Assembly: GCA_009746045.1 (NCBI GenBank) | Contig: RPFO01000643.1 | Coordinates: 639,089 to 699,088 of the forward strand | DNA: 60,000 nucleotides | Source of the DNA: Mesostigma viride | Lineage: Eukaryota > Streptophyta > Mesostigmatophyceae > Mesostigmatales > Mesostigmataceae | Direction of reading: 5' to 3' | Shown here: piece by piece, positions 1-8,292 of the stretch | Numbering within the stretch: position 1 is the first letter of the stretch | Layout: every line of letters begins with the position of its first letter | Position numbers and translations under genes: made by a program | Notes under the pieces: generated by a model | Databases searched by the model: none | Told to the model about the DNA's origin: nothing | Seen by the model: only the letters and a program-made list of their open reading frames with translations

Positions 1-393
1 GGAAGCCAGGACTTCGTTCAACGACTCTCTCTCTTCGCGCCTAAACTCTTCAGGAAGTTCTCGAAGAACTGCGCACATCTTGGCCTTGCAAACGCCGTCG
101 GACACGAGATGGAACCACGCATTGTGCCACGCGGCGTCTCGCGAAAGAACGTACACCGTGTCGTTCTGTCCGTCGATCTCCTTATTCGCGACCCGCCTCC
201 CGAGATCGTAGTAAAAGAGCGTGTCCGCCGCCTCCTTGATCATGGAGTCCGATCTCATCACCTCGCACCCCGGCGGGACCGGACCCTCGTACGCCTTCCC
301 GCAGTACCCGATCACCGTGCACCGGGCCGTGTCGATGCAACACGCGTCCTTCGCGCATTGATCGAGGTCCACAAACACCCATACACGCGGCAT
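1..393 (-). CDS. Hypothetical protein, N-terminal part (runs off the window start)
   Basis: Reading the minus strand from the ATG at 393-391, the frame stays open for 131 codons to base 1, so the C-terminus lies outside the window. The protein starts MPRVWVFVDLDQCAKDAC: a hydrophobic strand followed by acidic DLD, the look of a PIN/NYN-type fold start, but I cannot confirm a family. It holds several cysteines in the first 45 residues and a Glu/Arg-rich end (EEFRREERESLNEV). A TATA-like GTATAG sits directly before the ATG, as in other genes of the left half. The reading frame is clearly coding-like (continuous and charged); function unknown. Confidence 0.6.
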   Translation of the reverse strand, partial: MPRVWVFVDLDQCAKDACCIDTARCTVIGYCGKAYEGPVPPGCEVMRSDSMIKEAADTLFYYDLGRRVANKEIDGQNDTVYVLSRDAAWHNAWFHLVSDGVCKAKMCAVLRELPEEFRREERESLNEVLAS

Positions 394-446
394 ACTATAC
401 GTTATGATTGCGGCCGAAAAAAAAAAGGAAATCGCCAGCGCACGAA

Positions 447-956
447 TCACGCCTCCGAAAACGCGATCTCGCCGTCCGCGCACGCCTTCCACAACTTCCG
501 CTTGTTCTCGACGGTGTTGTCGAGCGATTGGGCGGCCAGCTGTCTGAGCGTCCAATCTCCGGCCTTCTTGAGGACGTCTTTGTACGCTATGGACGGACGG
601 ACGTCCGTCTTCACGGCCTTCTTCTTGCCGGGGTTCTCCTCGTCGTCCACCATCTGGAACGAGTCGGGGTTGAGCTGGACGTACAGCTTCTTCGTCATGT
701 CCACCCATTCGGTCACGTGCCCGTGGGCCTTCTGCCCTGCCTCGTGCTTGGACCGCGACACGTACTCCCCCGTCTTCTCGTTCTTGATGAGGTCGTCCTT
801 CCTCAGACGGTTGGTGGTCATCATGGCGGAGTCGTGGAAGACCTGGGACTTGCTCCCGTATCTGTGGATCGGCATGGGAACGGCTTTACGATACCCCCCT
901 AATTTTTTGTTCGTCACGGGAACGCGCACCTTTATCGAACCGTAGCGTGTGACCAT
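447..956 (-). CDS. Hypothetical basic protein, 169 aa
   Basis: ATG at 956-954, stop at 447. The N-terminal half is rich in basic residues and Tyr and contains RVPVTNKK, HRYGSKSQVFHD and a Lys/Ser run EYVSRSKHEAGQKA. The C-terminal half is Lys/Asp-rich and looks helical. The start lies 36 bp beyond the stop codon of the large DDE protein gene on the same strand, so the two could be co-transcribed. Similar short proteins with a 'YGSK..V.HD...TT.RLRKDDLIKN' style core are known to me as uncharacterised proteins of large DNA viruses and mobile elements, but I cannot name a family. No signal peptide or membrane segment is visible. Confidence 0.6.
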   Translation of the reverse strand: MVTRYGSIKVRVPVTNKKLGGYRKAVPMPIHRYGSKSQVFHDSAMMTTNRLRKDDLIKNEKTGEYVSRSKHEAGQKAHGHVTEWVDMTKKLYVQLNPDSFQMVDDEENPGKKKAVKTDVRPSIAYKDVLKKAGDWTLRQLAAQSLDNTVENKRKLWKACADGEIAFSEA

Positions 957-992
957 GATTCTGTTCTCCGCGGTGTGCGCGATCGTGTCCGC

Positions 993-3900
993 TTACTTGT
1001 TTTGGACGGCCTTGCGACCGGCCGAAGAGCCGGAGGAGGAGGAGGACGGGAACATCGACAGCAGCGAGGAGTAGACGGACGGGATGGCGACCACCTCGTC
1101 GTCCGTGATCGAGAGATCCTCGTTCGACCGCAGCGCCCCTAGCGGGTCCTTCTTGTCCTTCACGACGGCCGCGATGAACTTTCTGGTCGCCGCGGCCGGA
1201 TCCTTCTCGAGGGCTTTCCGGACAGGCGCCATGTTGTTGTTTTTCTCCGCCCTCTTCGCCTCCCGCTCCTTGACGTACTCCATCCTGGCCTTCTCGTTGT
1301 CCGCCTGACGCTTGGCCGCTTTCTCGTTTTGTCTCTGCACGACCCCCCTCTCCGGCCTGATCCTGTTGATCAAGACCCTGTGTTTCGCCTTGTCCTTGTC
1401 GAGAACGACGCTCACCCACGGGTCGTGTTTGCTGTCCCCGGCCTCGGGGTCGTCCGCGATCGTGGCGTTCTGCCACTTCTTCGCTCCGATGAGCCCCACG
1501 CGGACTCGCTCCCCGGGACGGTACTCCCACGCCCGTTTCTGTCTGCAGCCGGTCACGACTCGCGAACCGGGCTCGCGCACGCTCTCCGTGAGTCGTTCCT
1601 TCGCGATCGTCCTGCGGTGGTCGGCGTCCGCCGTGTCCCTTCTGCACGTCTTCGTGACCGGGATCTTCTTGTCCATGCCTTCTCGATACTCCTTTCCGGG
1701 ATAATTCTCATCGATGTCTTCGGCTCTCGAGTAGTCGCGGTACTCCTCCGGATGCCGCAGGGACTCGGCGCGAGTCCGGACTTTGGACGGATCTTCGTAC
1801 TTCCCGTCCACGAACTGGGCCATGCATCCTCGTCTCGGCGGTATGAGGACGTCTGCCTCGGTGGAGGAAGGCAACGCGGTGACGGCCCCCTTGATGGGGA
1901 GAGGCACCACGTTTTTGTCGATGGACCGGTACCCCGAACACAGCATGAAGTTCTTGATGGCGTGCGGCCGTATCAGCACGTGGAACGCGTTTATGATCAC
2001 GTAGGACAAGTTCAGCCTCGTTCGGGGCACTCGGGACGCCTCCCTGCGTATGAACGTCTTCGCGGTGTTGAACGACAATTCGATAGGGTTGTACTCGGGC
2101 GAGTACGGCGGCAGGAACAGCAGCGCCGGCTTTCGCGTTGCGTAACTCTGACGGGTGGGGGGATGCAACACCCCGTCCCCCCCTCCCCTCTTTCGCAGCA
2201 GAGTGGCGAACTCGCTGAGCTCGCCTTCCGGGAACACGGGGTCGGCCAGGACGGCGTTCTTCTGCCGCTCGTCGTCGGGGGGCTTTCCGTGGACCGACGC
2301 GCCGTCCATCACGAGGGTCTTTCCCTGCACAAAGCCGTCCGGCAGCGCCTCAAGAAACCACCGAAACAGACTCTTCGAGACTTTCATGGGCGGCGCGCCC
2401 GAGTTTTTGTCCGCGAACTGACTTCGAGAAATCTGGATGGGCAACACGGTTTCGCGTTTGAAACGGATCACTTTGCCCAGCTTCTTCCACTGCTCGTGGG
2501 CGACCTTCGTCCCGCTGAAACTGGCGTCCGCCTTGGGAGGGTCGCCGTACTCCAACTTTCCGCCGTCCATCTCTTTCAGGTTGCCTTCCATCCACTTCGG
2601 GTCCCCGCGGCAGTGATGCACGATGAACCAGATGTGGGCGGCCACGTCCAGTCCGTGCATGTCCGTCTTGGCCCCCGCGACATCGTTGACCCTCCAAATC
2701 ACGTTCAGCGCGGCGTAGATCGCCCGCGCGAGTCGGTAGTCCGGGTCGATGTTCCTCTCCTTTCTGCTGACATACTCGCGGTCGTACAGATACGAGTCGT
2801 CCGCGTCCGAGGAGAACAGTTTGTCCAACTGGACGTACCGCGGATTCTCGTTATTCCCGAACAGGTCGCGCAGTATCTCGGCGTAGGAGCTCTTTCCGAA
2901 AACGGCCACCAGCTTGTCCACCATCATCTGAACCCCGCCCTGGATGTCCTGGTCGTCGTCGCGCGTGCCCGCCTTGTCGGGGTACGGCAGGAGTTTGCGG
3001 CGGGCCTCCTCCACGGTCCGCGAAAGCAGGTTGTGAACCTCTATGCGGTCGTCTCCCACTCGGAGAAAGGGGGTCTCGTTCACGTACGTGATTCCGGGGG
3101 GGATGAACGCGTGCCCCTTCTTGGCGGGCTGTATGTCGTCACCGAACGTGCGTTGGCGGACGCTGTAGTTGTGCTTCTTGATGTACTCGAGCATGACGTA
3201 ATCGTGCGCGGCCAGACGGACGACGAACTGGATCTGGGACTCGGGCGTTTTCAACGTGGAATCGTTCATGATCATGTTCCCGATCGTCTTTCCCAGCCTC
3301 TTGTCGTTCTTCACGACGAACTGGGTCGCCGGGTCCGGTAAAAACTGCCAGAAGGTGTTCTCCATTTCCAAGTGCCCGAACGCGCGTTTGTCGAGGCAGA
3401 GACACGCCCTTCCTTCGACGGTCTTCTGCTGCCAGAAGTTGGTCGGCAGCTCCTTCTGCAGGTCCGCCCTCTGCTCCTTCTCCGAGAGCAGGAACCCGTC
3501 GTAGTCGCCGTCGACGATGAAGGCGTGAAAGTCGGACGACGGGTCTTCTTTGCGCTGAACGAACGTGGACATGAGCGCGTCTTTGACCCGACTCAGTTTC
3601 ATGTCGGACGGGTCCGAGACCGGGTCTTTCTTCCTGCACCACGAGCCGATGACAAGCATCATCCCTTCCCACCAGGGTTCGGACCGCAGGAGTTCCGCGA
3701 CCGCCTGTTCCGCCGGGCTTTTGGCGGGGTTCTGGTTGCTGATTCGAACGGGGATGGGGGGGAAAATGCGCAGGAAGAAGGCCGGCCTGAGCTCCCCCTT
3801 CTCGTTTTCCGGCCAGCGCATCGCGGCGAACACGGTCGTCTTCGACGCCCGCTGTTCTCGCCTCCTGAGCTGCGCCTTTTCGCCGGGCTTCGTCCACGCG

Positions 3901-4197
3901 CGGATGGGGGCCATGTTCATGACCACGTGAAACTCGTCCACGAACACGCAGTCCTCGGCGAAAAGGAGCGACTGCACGCTCACGAAGTCCTTCTTGGCGG
4001 CCACGACCGCTTGCATGTCCTTCTCCTGGTAGTCGTAGTGGATGGTCTTGTACGACAAATTGTGATCCTCGCGGGCTTTCTTCACGTGTCTCTCCTCGAA
4101 TCGGAACTTCGAGAAGTCGCTTCCTAGCACTTCCTTCGCGGCGACTCGGACCTCGTTGAACGCCCTGATCAGTTCCTCCTGCCTCGTCGCGGCGTGT
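993..4197 (-). pseudogene. DDE transposase-like protein, catalytic and C-terminal part (gene split by insertion)
   Basis: An open frame of 1,045 codons from a GTG at 4130, extending upstream in frame to the insertion point at 4197. It shows IS630/Tc1-mariner type DDE features: VFVDEFHVV with Asp65 (numbered from 4130), then an Arg-x-Trp-x-x-x-Gly segment; KTLVMDGASVH with Asp609; and LPPYSPEYNPIE with Glu684. The spacing is abnormal: about 540 residues between the first two Asp where the family usually has roughly 100, and 74 rather than about 35 between Asp609 and Glu684. After the catalytic core come an SH3-like strand-rich block (YRPGERVRVGLIGAKKW, near residue 870) and a Lys/Glu coiled coil. 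The N-terminal helix-turn-helix part lies at 5495-6013, across the 4198-5494 insertion. Removing the insertion and one copy of its target duplication keeps the frame. Role inferred: transposase or domesticated DNA-binding protein. Confidence 0.75.
4194..4197. repeat. Target-site duplication GTGT (left copy; right copy 5495-5498)
   Basis: GTGT occurs immediately outside both ends of the 4198-5494 insertion. On the minus strand this is ACAC, giving the His codon at the junction of the split gene. Confidence 0.6.
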
Positions 4198-5494
4198 TGT
4201 CACGGACGCGCGCTATGTCATCCGGGCGCCCACTATGCACAAGACCGGTGACGTGCGCAAGGAATTTGTCTTCTACGCATTTTCGACAAAGGCTAGTGAC
4301 CGGGGGGGGACACTAGCACTTGCAGCATAAGAGCGGACGAAAGTGTACGTGCACGCGCGCCGGGCCAGGCACAGCTGGGCGCGCAGCACTGACTTGAGCG
4401 GACGGCAGCACAAGTGTGCAGCGTCGAGAGGATCATACGCGTGTTAGTGGACAGCTGGAGCTGAAGCTGGACTGCTGGACTTCAACAGCGCCGAGGCTAT
4501 TGACAGGCCAGGTGTCTTTGTGGTGTAGAATAGCGGGTCAACGTTATGAGGACTGGACAGAAAATGGAAAAGGACAATTTGCGGTGCGGAGCCAGATCGC
4601 TGGAATGAATGCGAAATCGCTGGCAGCCCTAAAAAGGGATTTCTTCTAGAAAGGAACGATTAGACGCAATGTTTGCTGGGCCACTCACACGCAAGGTGTG
4701 AGCGTGCAGATTGTCTGAAGGATATTATGCTTCGACCTTGCTGGACGTGACTCAATGTCGGACATTCCCAGGGACAGAAATGCCGGAGCCTCTAGGAGAT
4801 GAGATCGGCAACAGGGTAGCAATTTAGATTTGTCGGGATGCCTTCCTGCTTTTGTTGGCATGTGTGGTAGAAAGCCAGGACGGCAACTGGAATGCGGTTT
4901 CTATTCGCATGGTTCAGGCAGCAAGATAGTTTTGGCATTCCTGGCTGGACTGACAAGTGTGGCGTGTGTCATGCGTGTGGCATGACGAATGGTTTGGTTC
5001 ATAGTCGAAGAGGACTCTCACGCAGCGTGTAGTCTCTTCGAGTCTCTCGTTAGTGGCCTTCGTGTTTCTCCCTTTCCTTGGGAGCAAGGCCGGTAGCATG
5101 TCATGGAGCGCTGCCTAACTGCGGGCTCGTGAGCATGGAGTGCATCGATATTGAGACTATCAACGTGTTGTAATTGTATTAACTTTCTCAATAAATTCCG
5201 CATGTGCGGCTTCATCATCAGACTGTGCAAAGTGTGTGTTGTGAAAGCATTATTCTATAGCAGGGGAGGCAATAAGGTGGTCATCAGGCACGAGGGACAG
5301 TTCCTTGTCCTCGGCTGAGAGCCCTCCTTTCTTTACTCGAAGAGACTATATAATCATGGGACAGGTCCTCGCCCACCCCACAGGGCATGCAGTTAAGGCA
5401 GGCACATCAGCTCAGCTCATTTGGGTTTTACCAAATTAAGCTGAGTGGCCAGCCGCCATGGTGGCGCCGGAGATTGTGGCACGCAGACGCGACA
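4198..5494. mobile_element. 1,297-bp TG...CA insertion, candidate solo LTR
   Basis: Begins TGTCACGGACGCG and ends ACGCAGACGCGACA, so the ends are TG and CA with an imperfect inverted match (TGTC-C-G at both tips). It is flanked by GTGT at 4194-4197 and 5495-5498, a 4-bp target duplication. It splits the transposase-like gene: the frame is coherent on both sides once the segment is removed. Base composition is visibly lower in GC than the neighbouring viral genes. It contains TATATAA near 5347 and AATAAA near 5190 but no convincing gene. A solo LTR left by recombination of a Gypsy-type element fits best; a non-autonomous terminal-inverted-repeat transposon is the alternative. I see no gene in this 1.3-kb stretch. 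Confidence 0.65.
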
Positions 5495-6013
5495 GTGTTT
5501 GTCGTCCTTCACCTTCTTCGCCACCTGTCTGCGGTTGACGTTATCGAGCAGATCTATTCCGAATCGCGCGCTCTCGTTGAACTTGTTCAGCACCCTCACT
5601 ATGTCGGAAGCCGTGTATTGGGGCACGAACTGAGTTTGCAAGTTCGCTATGAGAGTAGAAATCCTGTCCCAATTTTTCTCTCCTTTGAATTCCGAAATAA
5701 TATCAAATTTACTCGTCTTTGGGCCGGACGAGAACGGTTTCAATTGAGATTTCGCGAACATGTCCTCTTTCGTGTAGTCGATGTTCGACTTCATGTCCTC
5801 CTTCCACTTCGCGTGGTACTTCGAGGCCGTCTTCCGGTCCACCTGAAAGTGCCTGGCCACCGAGGAGATGGTCATCCCGCTGTCCTCTTGCATGGCCCTC
5901 TCGACCATCAGGGCGATCCGCTCCCTCAGCTCGATCCCGTGGGCCTTCCCCTGCTGGTGTTTGACGCGCACTTCCTTGCCGCCCTTTTCATCCTCCATCC
6001 CATTTCGTACCAT
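5495..6013 (-). pseudogene. DDE transposase-like protein, N-terminal helix-turn-helix part
   Basis: Starts at the ATG 6013-6011 (MVRNGMEDEKGG). An upstream in-frame GTG at 6019 is not needed. Residues of about 25-65 read as a helix-turn-helix: RIALMVERAMQ, then ISSVARHFQVDRKTASKYH, the classic N-terminal DNA-binding module of Tc1/IS630-type transposases. The frame reads without stop up to the target duplication at 5495. Beyond that it runs into the inserted element and stops at 5417. The sequence continues logically in the 993-4197 frame (KVKDDKH to AATRQEEL), so this is the displaced N-terminus of that gene. With the insertion in place, the fragment could still make a DNA-binding domain without catalysis. 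Confidence 0.75.
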
Positions 6014-6034
6014 ACTCACACGTCAATTTTTGTC

Positions 6035-6463
6035 CTAAAAACGCGCGCGTTGGGCCAGGTCCGGCCTTGGGACGGTCACGAACCGCGTCACGTCCGTCTC
6101 CGTGGGGGACTCGGCGATCGACTGGAACGTGTTCCGCATCCGGACGCACGGCGCCTGGTGCCGCACGGTCTCGAAATCCCTCCCTACCGAAAAGTTCGCG
6201 TACGGGTTCGTCTCGTCGTCGGTGACCGCGAAAACGTCCGGCTTCTTCGTGAACATCGTGTCGACGGTGTACGCCGCGTGCGACAGGAGGATGATCACGA
6301 ACCCGGCGATGACGGCCCGGACCGACCACAACACCGTGCCCCCCACGAGCATGACGTACATGCCGAACCGTTTGGCGGCCACGCAGCGCTCCACGAGAGT
6401 GGCGCCGGGGACGAAGGGCCAGAAACACAGCGGGTCATCGAAGATGCTCTCGAAGATGTACAT
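6035..6463 (-). CDS. Predicted membrane protein, 142 aa
   Basis: ATG at 6463-6461. A TATAAAG element lies about five bases before the ATG. The N-terminal third carries two hydrophobic stretches (around FGMYVMLVGGTVLW and VIAGFVIILLSHAAY, residues 33-67), suggesting two membrane spans or a hairpin; the remainder is hydrophilic with an Arg-rich tail. No family recognised. The stop at 6035 lies only 22 bp from the start of the transposase N-terminal fragment, typical of the compact packing in this half. Small membrane proteins of this kind are common in virions of large DNA viruses, but that role is inference. Confidence 0.65.
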   Translation of the reverse strand: MYIFESIFDDPLCFWPFVPGATLVERCVAAKRFGMYVMLVGGTVLWSVRAVIAGFVIILLSHAAYTVDTMFTKKPDVFAVTDDETNPYANFSVGRDFETVRHQAPCVRMRNTFQSIAESPTETDVTRFVTVPRPDLAQRARF

Positions 6464-6489
6464 CCCTCTTTATACTAACCACTGTAAAC

Positions 6490-7014
6490 TTATTTTGTGA
6501 TCGCCGGGATATCCGCGGTGTTGGACGCGATCTTGGACACCCCGGACATCACCTCGCTGATCAGGTTGGAGGGGTCCGCCTGGCCGTTCTCGAATTTGTC
6601 GACGAGGTCCCGCGCGAGCGCCTCGGCCTGTCGCAGGATGTCTTCGGGGATGCTCTTCACGCCCATCCCGATCATGGTCAGAGTGGAGAGGTACTGCCAT
6701 ATGGCGTCCTTGGTCCCCTGCGGCGCCCCCGCCCAGTGCTTCTGGATGTCCACCTCCTTCAGGTACGGCACGGACTGCGCGGCGTCCCCGAACAGCGCCT
6801 CGTCCTGATTCGAGATCAGCGAGAGGTGCGGCTCGATCGACTCCATGAAGGTCTCGAGCGGCAGCCGGACGTTGGCCTTGGTCGCGAGCTTCAGGGCGGT
6901 CTGCACGCCGACGATGGACTTCTCGTCCGGGAACGCCAGCGCCAGCTCCTCGAGGAACATCGCCAGCATGTTGTTGAAGGCCTGCACCGCCGACATGATC
7001 TGTAGTATCATCAT
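6490..7014 (-). CDS. Hypothetical helical protein, 174 aa
   Basis: ATG at 7014-7012, stop at 6490, followed by an AT-rich gap of 26 bp to the next gene. The protein begins MMILQIMSAVQAFNNMLAMF and is almost wholly predicted amphipathic helix with regular Leu/Ala/Ile heptads and no long hydrophobic span, so it is probably soluble or a membrane-surface helical bundle. It has no cysteines. No family recognised. It is divergently arranged with the 7079 gene across a 64-bp AT-rich spacer that must hold both promoters. Confidence 0.6.
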   Translation of the reverse strand: MMILQIMSAVQAFNNMLAMFLEELALAFPDEKSIVGVQTALKLATKANVRLPLETFMESIEPHLSLISNQDEALFGDAAQSVPYLKEVDIQKHWAGAPQGTKDAIWQYLSTLTMIGMGVKSIPEDILRQAEALARDLVDKFENGQADPSNLISEVMSGVSKIASNTADIPAITK

Positions 7015-7078
7015 TCCTTCGAAAAATTATTTACGCGTTCAAAACGAACCGCATTATTTCAGCGAAGTTGTATATGGA

Positions 7079-7708
7079 ATGGAGGTCAAGGTGCGACTCG
7101 ACAGCAAGATTCACGCGTGGAAGTTCCCGAACTCCATGATCCAGAGCGTGATGAGCAACCTGGGCGAGGACGCCGAGACGTGCAAACGCATCATCAAGAA
7201 CATCGTGGTGCGTTTGGCGAGCGTGCTCGAGTCGAAGGAGCTTCACGGGACCGTCACGGACGTGGAGGTCATCTGTCTCATGCACATACGCCAGCAGGAG
7301 AACTTGCCCGAGGGCATCAGGAAGGCCGCGACCGAAGTGCTCACCGCCTGGAAGGACGCCGAGGACAGCATATCTCCGGAGGCCAGGAGGGGTCTGCGGG
7401 TGTCCGAACGCATGATCCCGATCCTGCTCTCGTGTCAGAACCGCGACGAGTTCGAGAAGTACTTCACGCAGGTCATTTATCCGAACATCGAGGACACGCA
7501 CGTCGCGTCCATCATCAAGTTCTTCAACGTGTTGGGAGAGTGGGTGTTGCGCGACGACCCCCCTGTCAAGGAGGACAGCCATTACATCGAGAAGTACCTC
7601 CTCCGCATCTTCACGAACCACGTCGTCCCATTCCTGGCGGTCAAGAAGAAGGAGGTCGTCGCGAAGAGGTTCAACACGGCCGCCGAGGTCATGAAGGAAT
7701 ACGTGTAG
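7079..7708 (+). CDS. Hypothetical helical protein, 209 aa
   Basis: The ATG at 7079 (MEVKVRLDSKIHAW) is chosen; the upstream in-frame extension has no support and overlaps the divergent gene. The product is charged and helical throughout, with few Cys, and ends KRFNTAAEVMKEYV. It has no membrane span and no motif I recognise. It lies head to head with the 6490-7014 gene and is followed 52 bp later by the next plus-strand gene, so it begins a plus-strand run that leads into the fibre cluster. Confidence 0.65.
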   Translation: MEVKVRLDSKIHAWKFPNSMIQSVMSNLGEDAETCKRIIKNIVVRLASVLESKELHGTVTDVEVICLMHIRQQENLPEGIRKAATEVLTAWKDAEDSISPEARRGLRVSERMIPILLSCQNRDEFEKYFTQVIYPNIEDTHVASIIKFFNVLGEWVLRDDPPVKEDSHYIEKYLLRIFTNHVVPFLAVKKKEVVAKRFNTAAEVMKEYV

Positions 7709-7760
7709 CCAGCTCGTCTCGGTGTCGGGGTTTATTTCGGGGACATACAGTGACAGTTCG

Positions 7761-8255
7761 ATGAGCGGCGCTCCTCTGAACCAAGCGTACAGTTTCACTC
7801 CGTCCGGCGAGTCCGTGTCCGCTCACTCCGGACTGCCGCAGCCGCATGCAGAGCAGGCCCCGCCCCCTTTCATGCACCCGGAGAGCAACGGGCGCGAGCC
7901 CATCCACATCCCCGGGCCTCTGACCATCCCCCCTCCCACTCACAACGCGCCGCCCCCTCAGCACGTCCACCCGCACCCAAACATGCACACCATGATGCCG
8001 CCGCCCCCCCCCCAGCAGCCGCGCAGACAGGTACTGGAACCGCCCCCGTCGGCGCCGTCGATGGGGATCGAGGCGCGCATGCGGCAGATCGCCGCCGAGG
8101 AGGCCAGGGGGAACGTGATCATGTACATGGTGATAGGCGCAGGCCTGGCGTTCATACTCGGGTACCTGTACAACAACCGGTCGGTGTTCGCGGGGCCGCC
8201 GGTGCGGTACATGGACCCGGCCGCCCAGGTGGCCGGCTCGTTAGGAAGGATGTGA
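7761..8255 (+). CDS. Pro-rich single-span membrane protein, 164 aa
   Basis: The ATG at 7761 (MSGAPLNQAYSF) is preferred over an in-frame GTG at 7722. Residues of about 20-105 are Pro/His/Ser-rich and low in complexity, with PPPP runs. Near residue 120 a clear membrane segment (VIMYMVIGAGLAFILGYLY) follows a short charged helix; the C-terminus is short (about 25 residues). This topology, a long disordered Pro-rich domain plus one anchor near the C-terminus, suits a virion or internal-membrane protein (inference). The next gene, a giant fibre-like protein, starts 37 bp downstream after a T8 tract. Confidence 0.7.
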   Translation: MSGAPLNQAYSFTPSGESVSAHSGLPQPHAEQAPPPFMHPESNGREPIHIPGPLTIPPPTHNAPPPQHVHPHPNMHTMMPPPPPQQPRRQVLEPPPSAPSMGIEARMRQIAAEEARGNVIMYMVIGAGLAFILGYLYNNRSVFAGPPVRYMDPAAQVAGSLGRM

Positions 8256-8292
8256 TTTTTTTTATGGACACATAGTATTATAGCGAACGAAG

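Noticed and set aside
1329-3341. A 670-codon open frame on the plus strand
   Set aside because: Shadow of the DDE transposase-like gene; Arg/Val/His-rich with no domain, produced by GC-rich codon use on the other strand.
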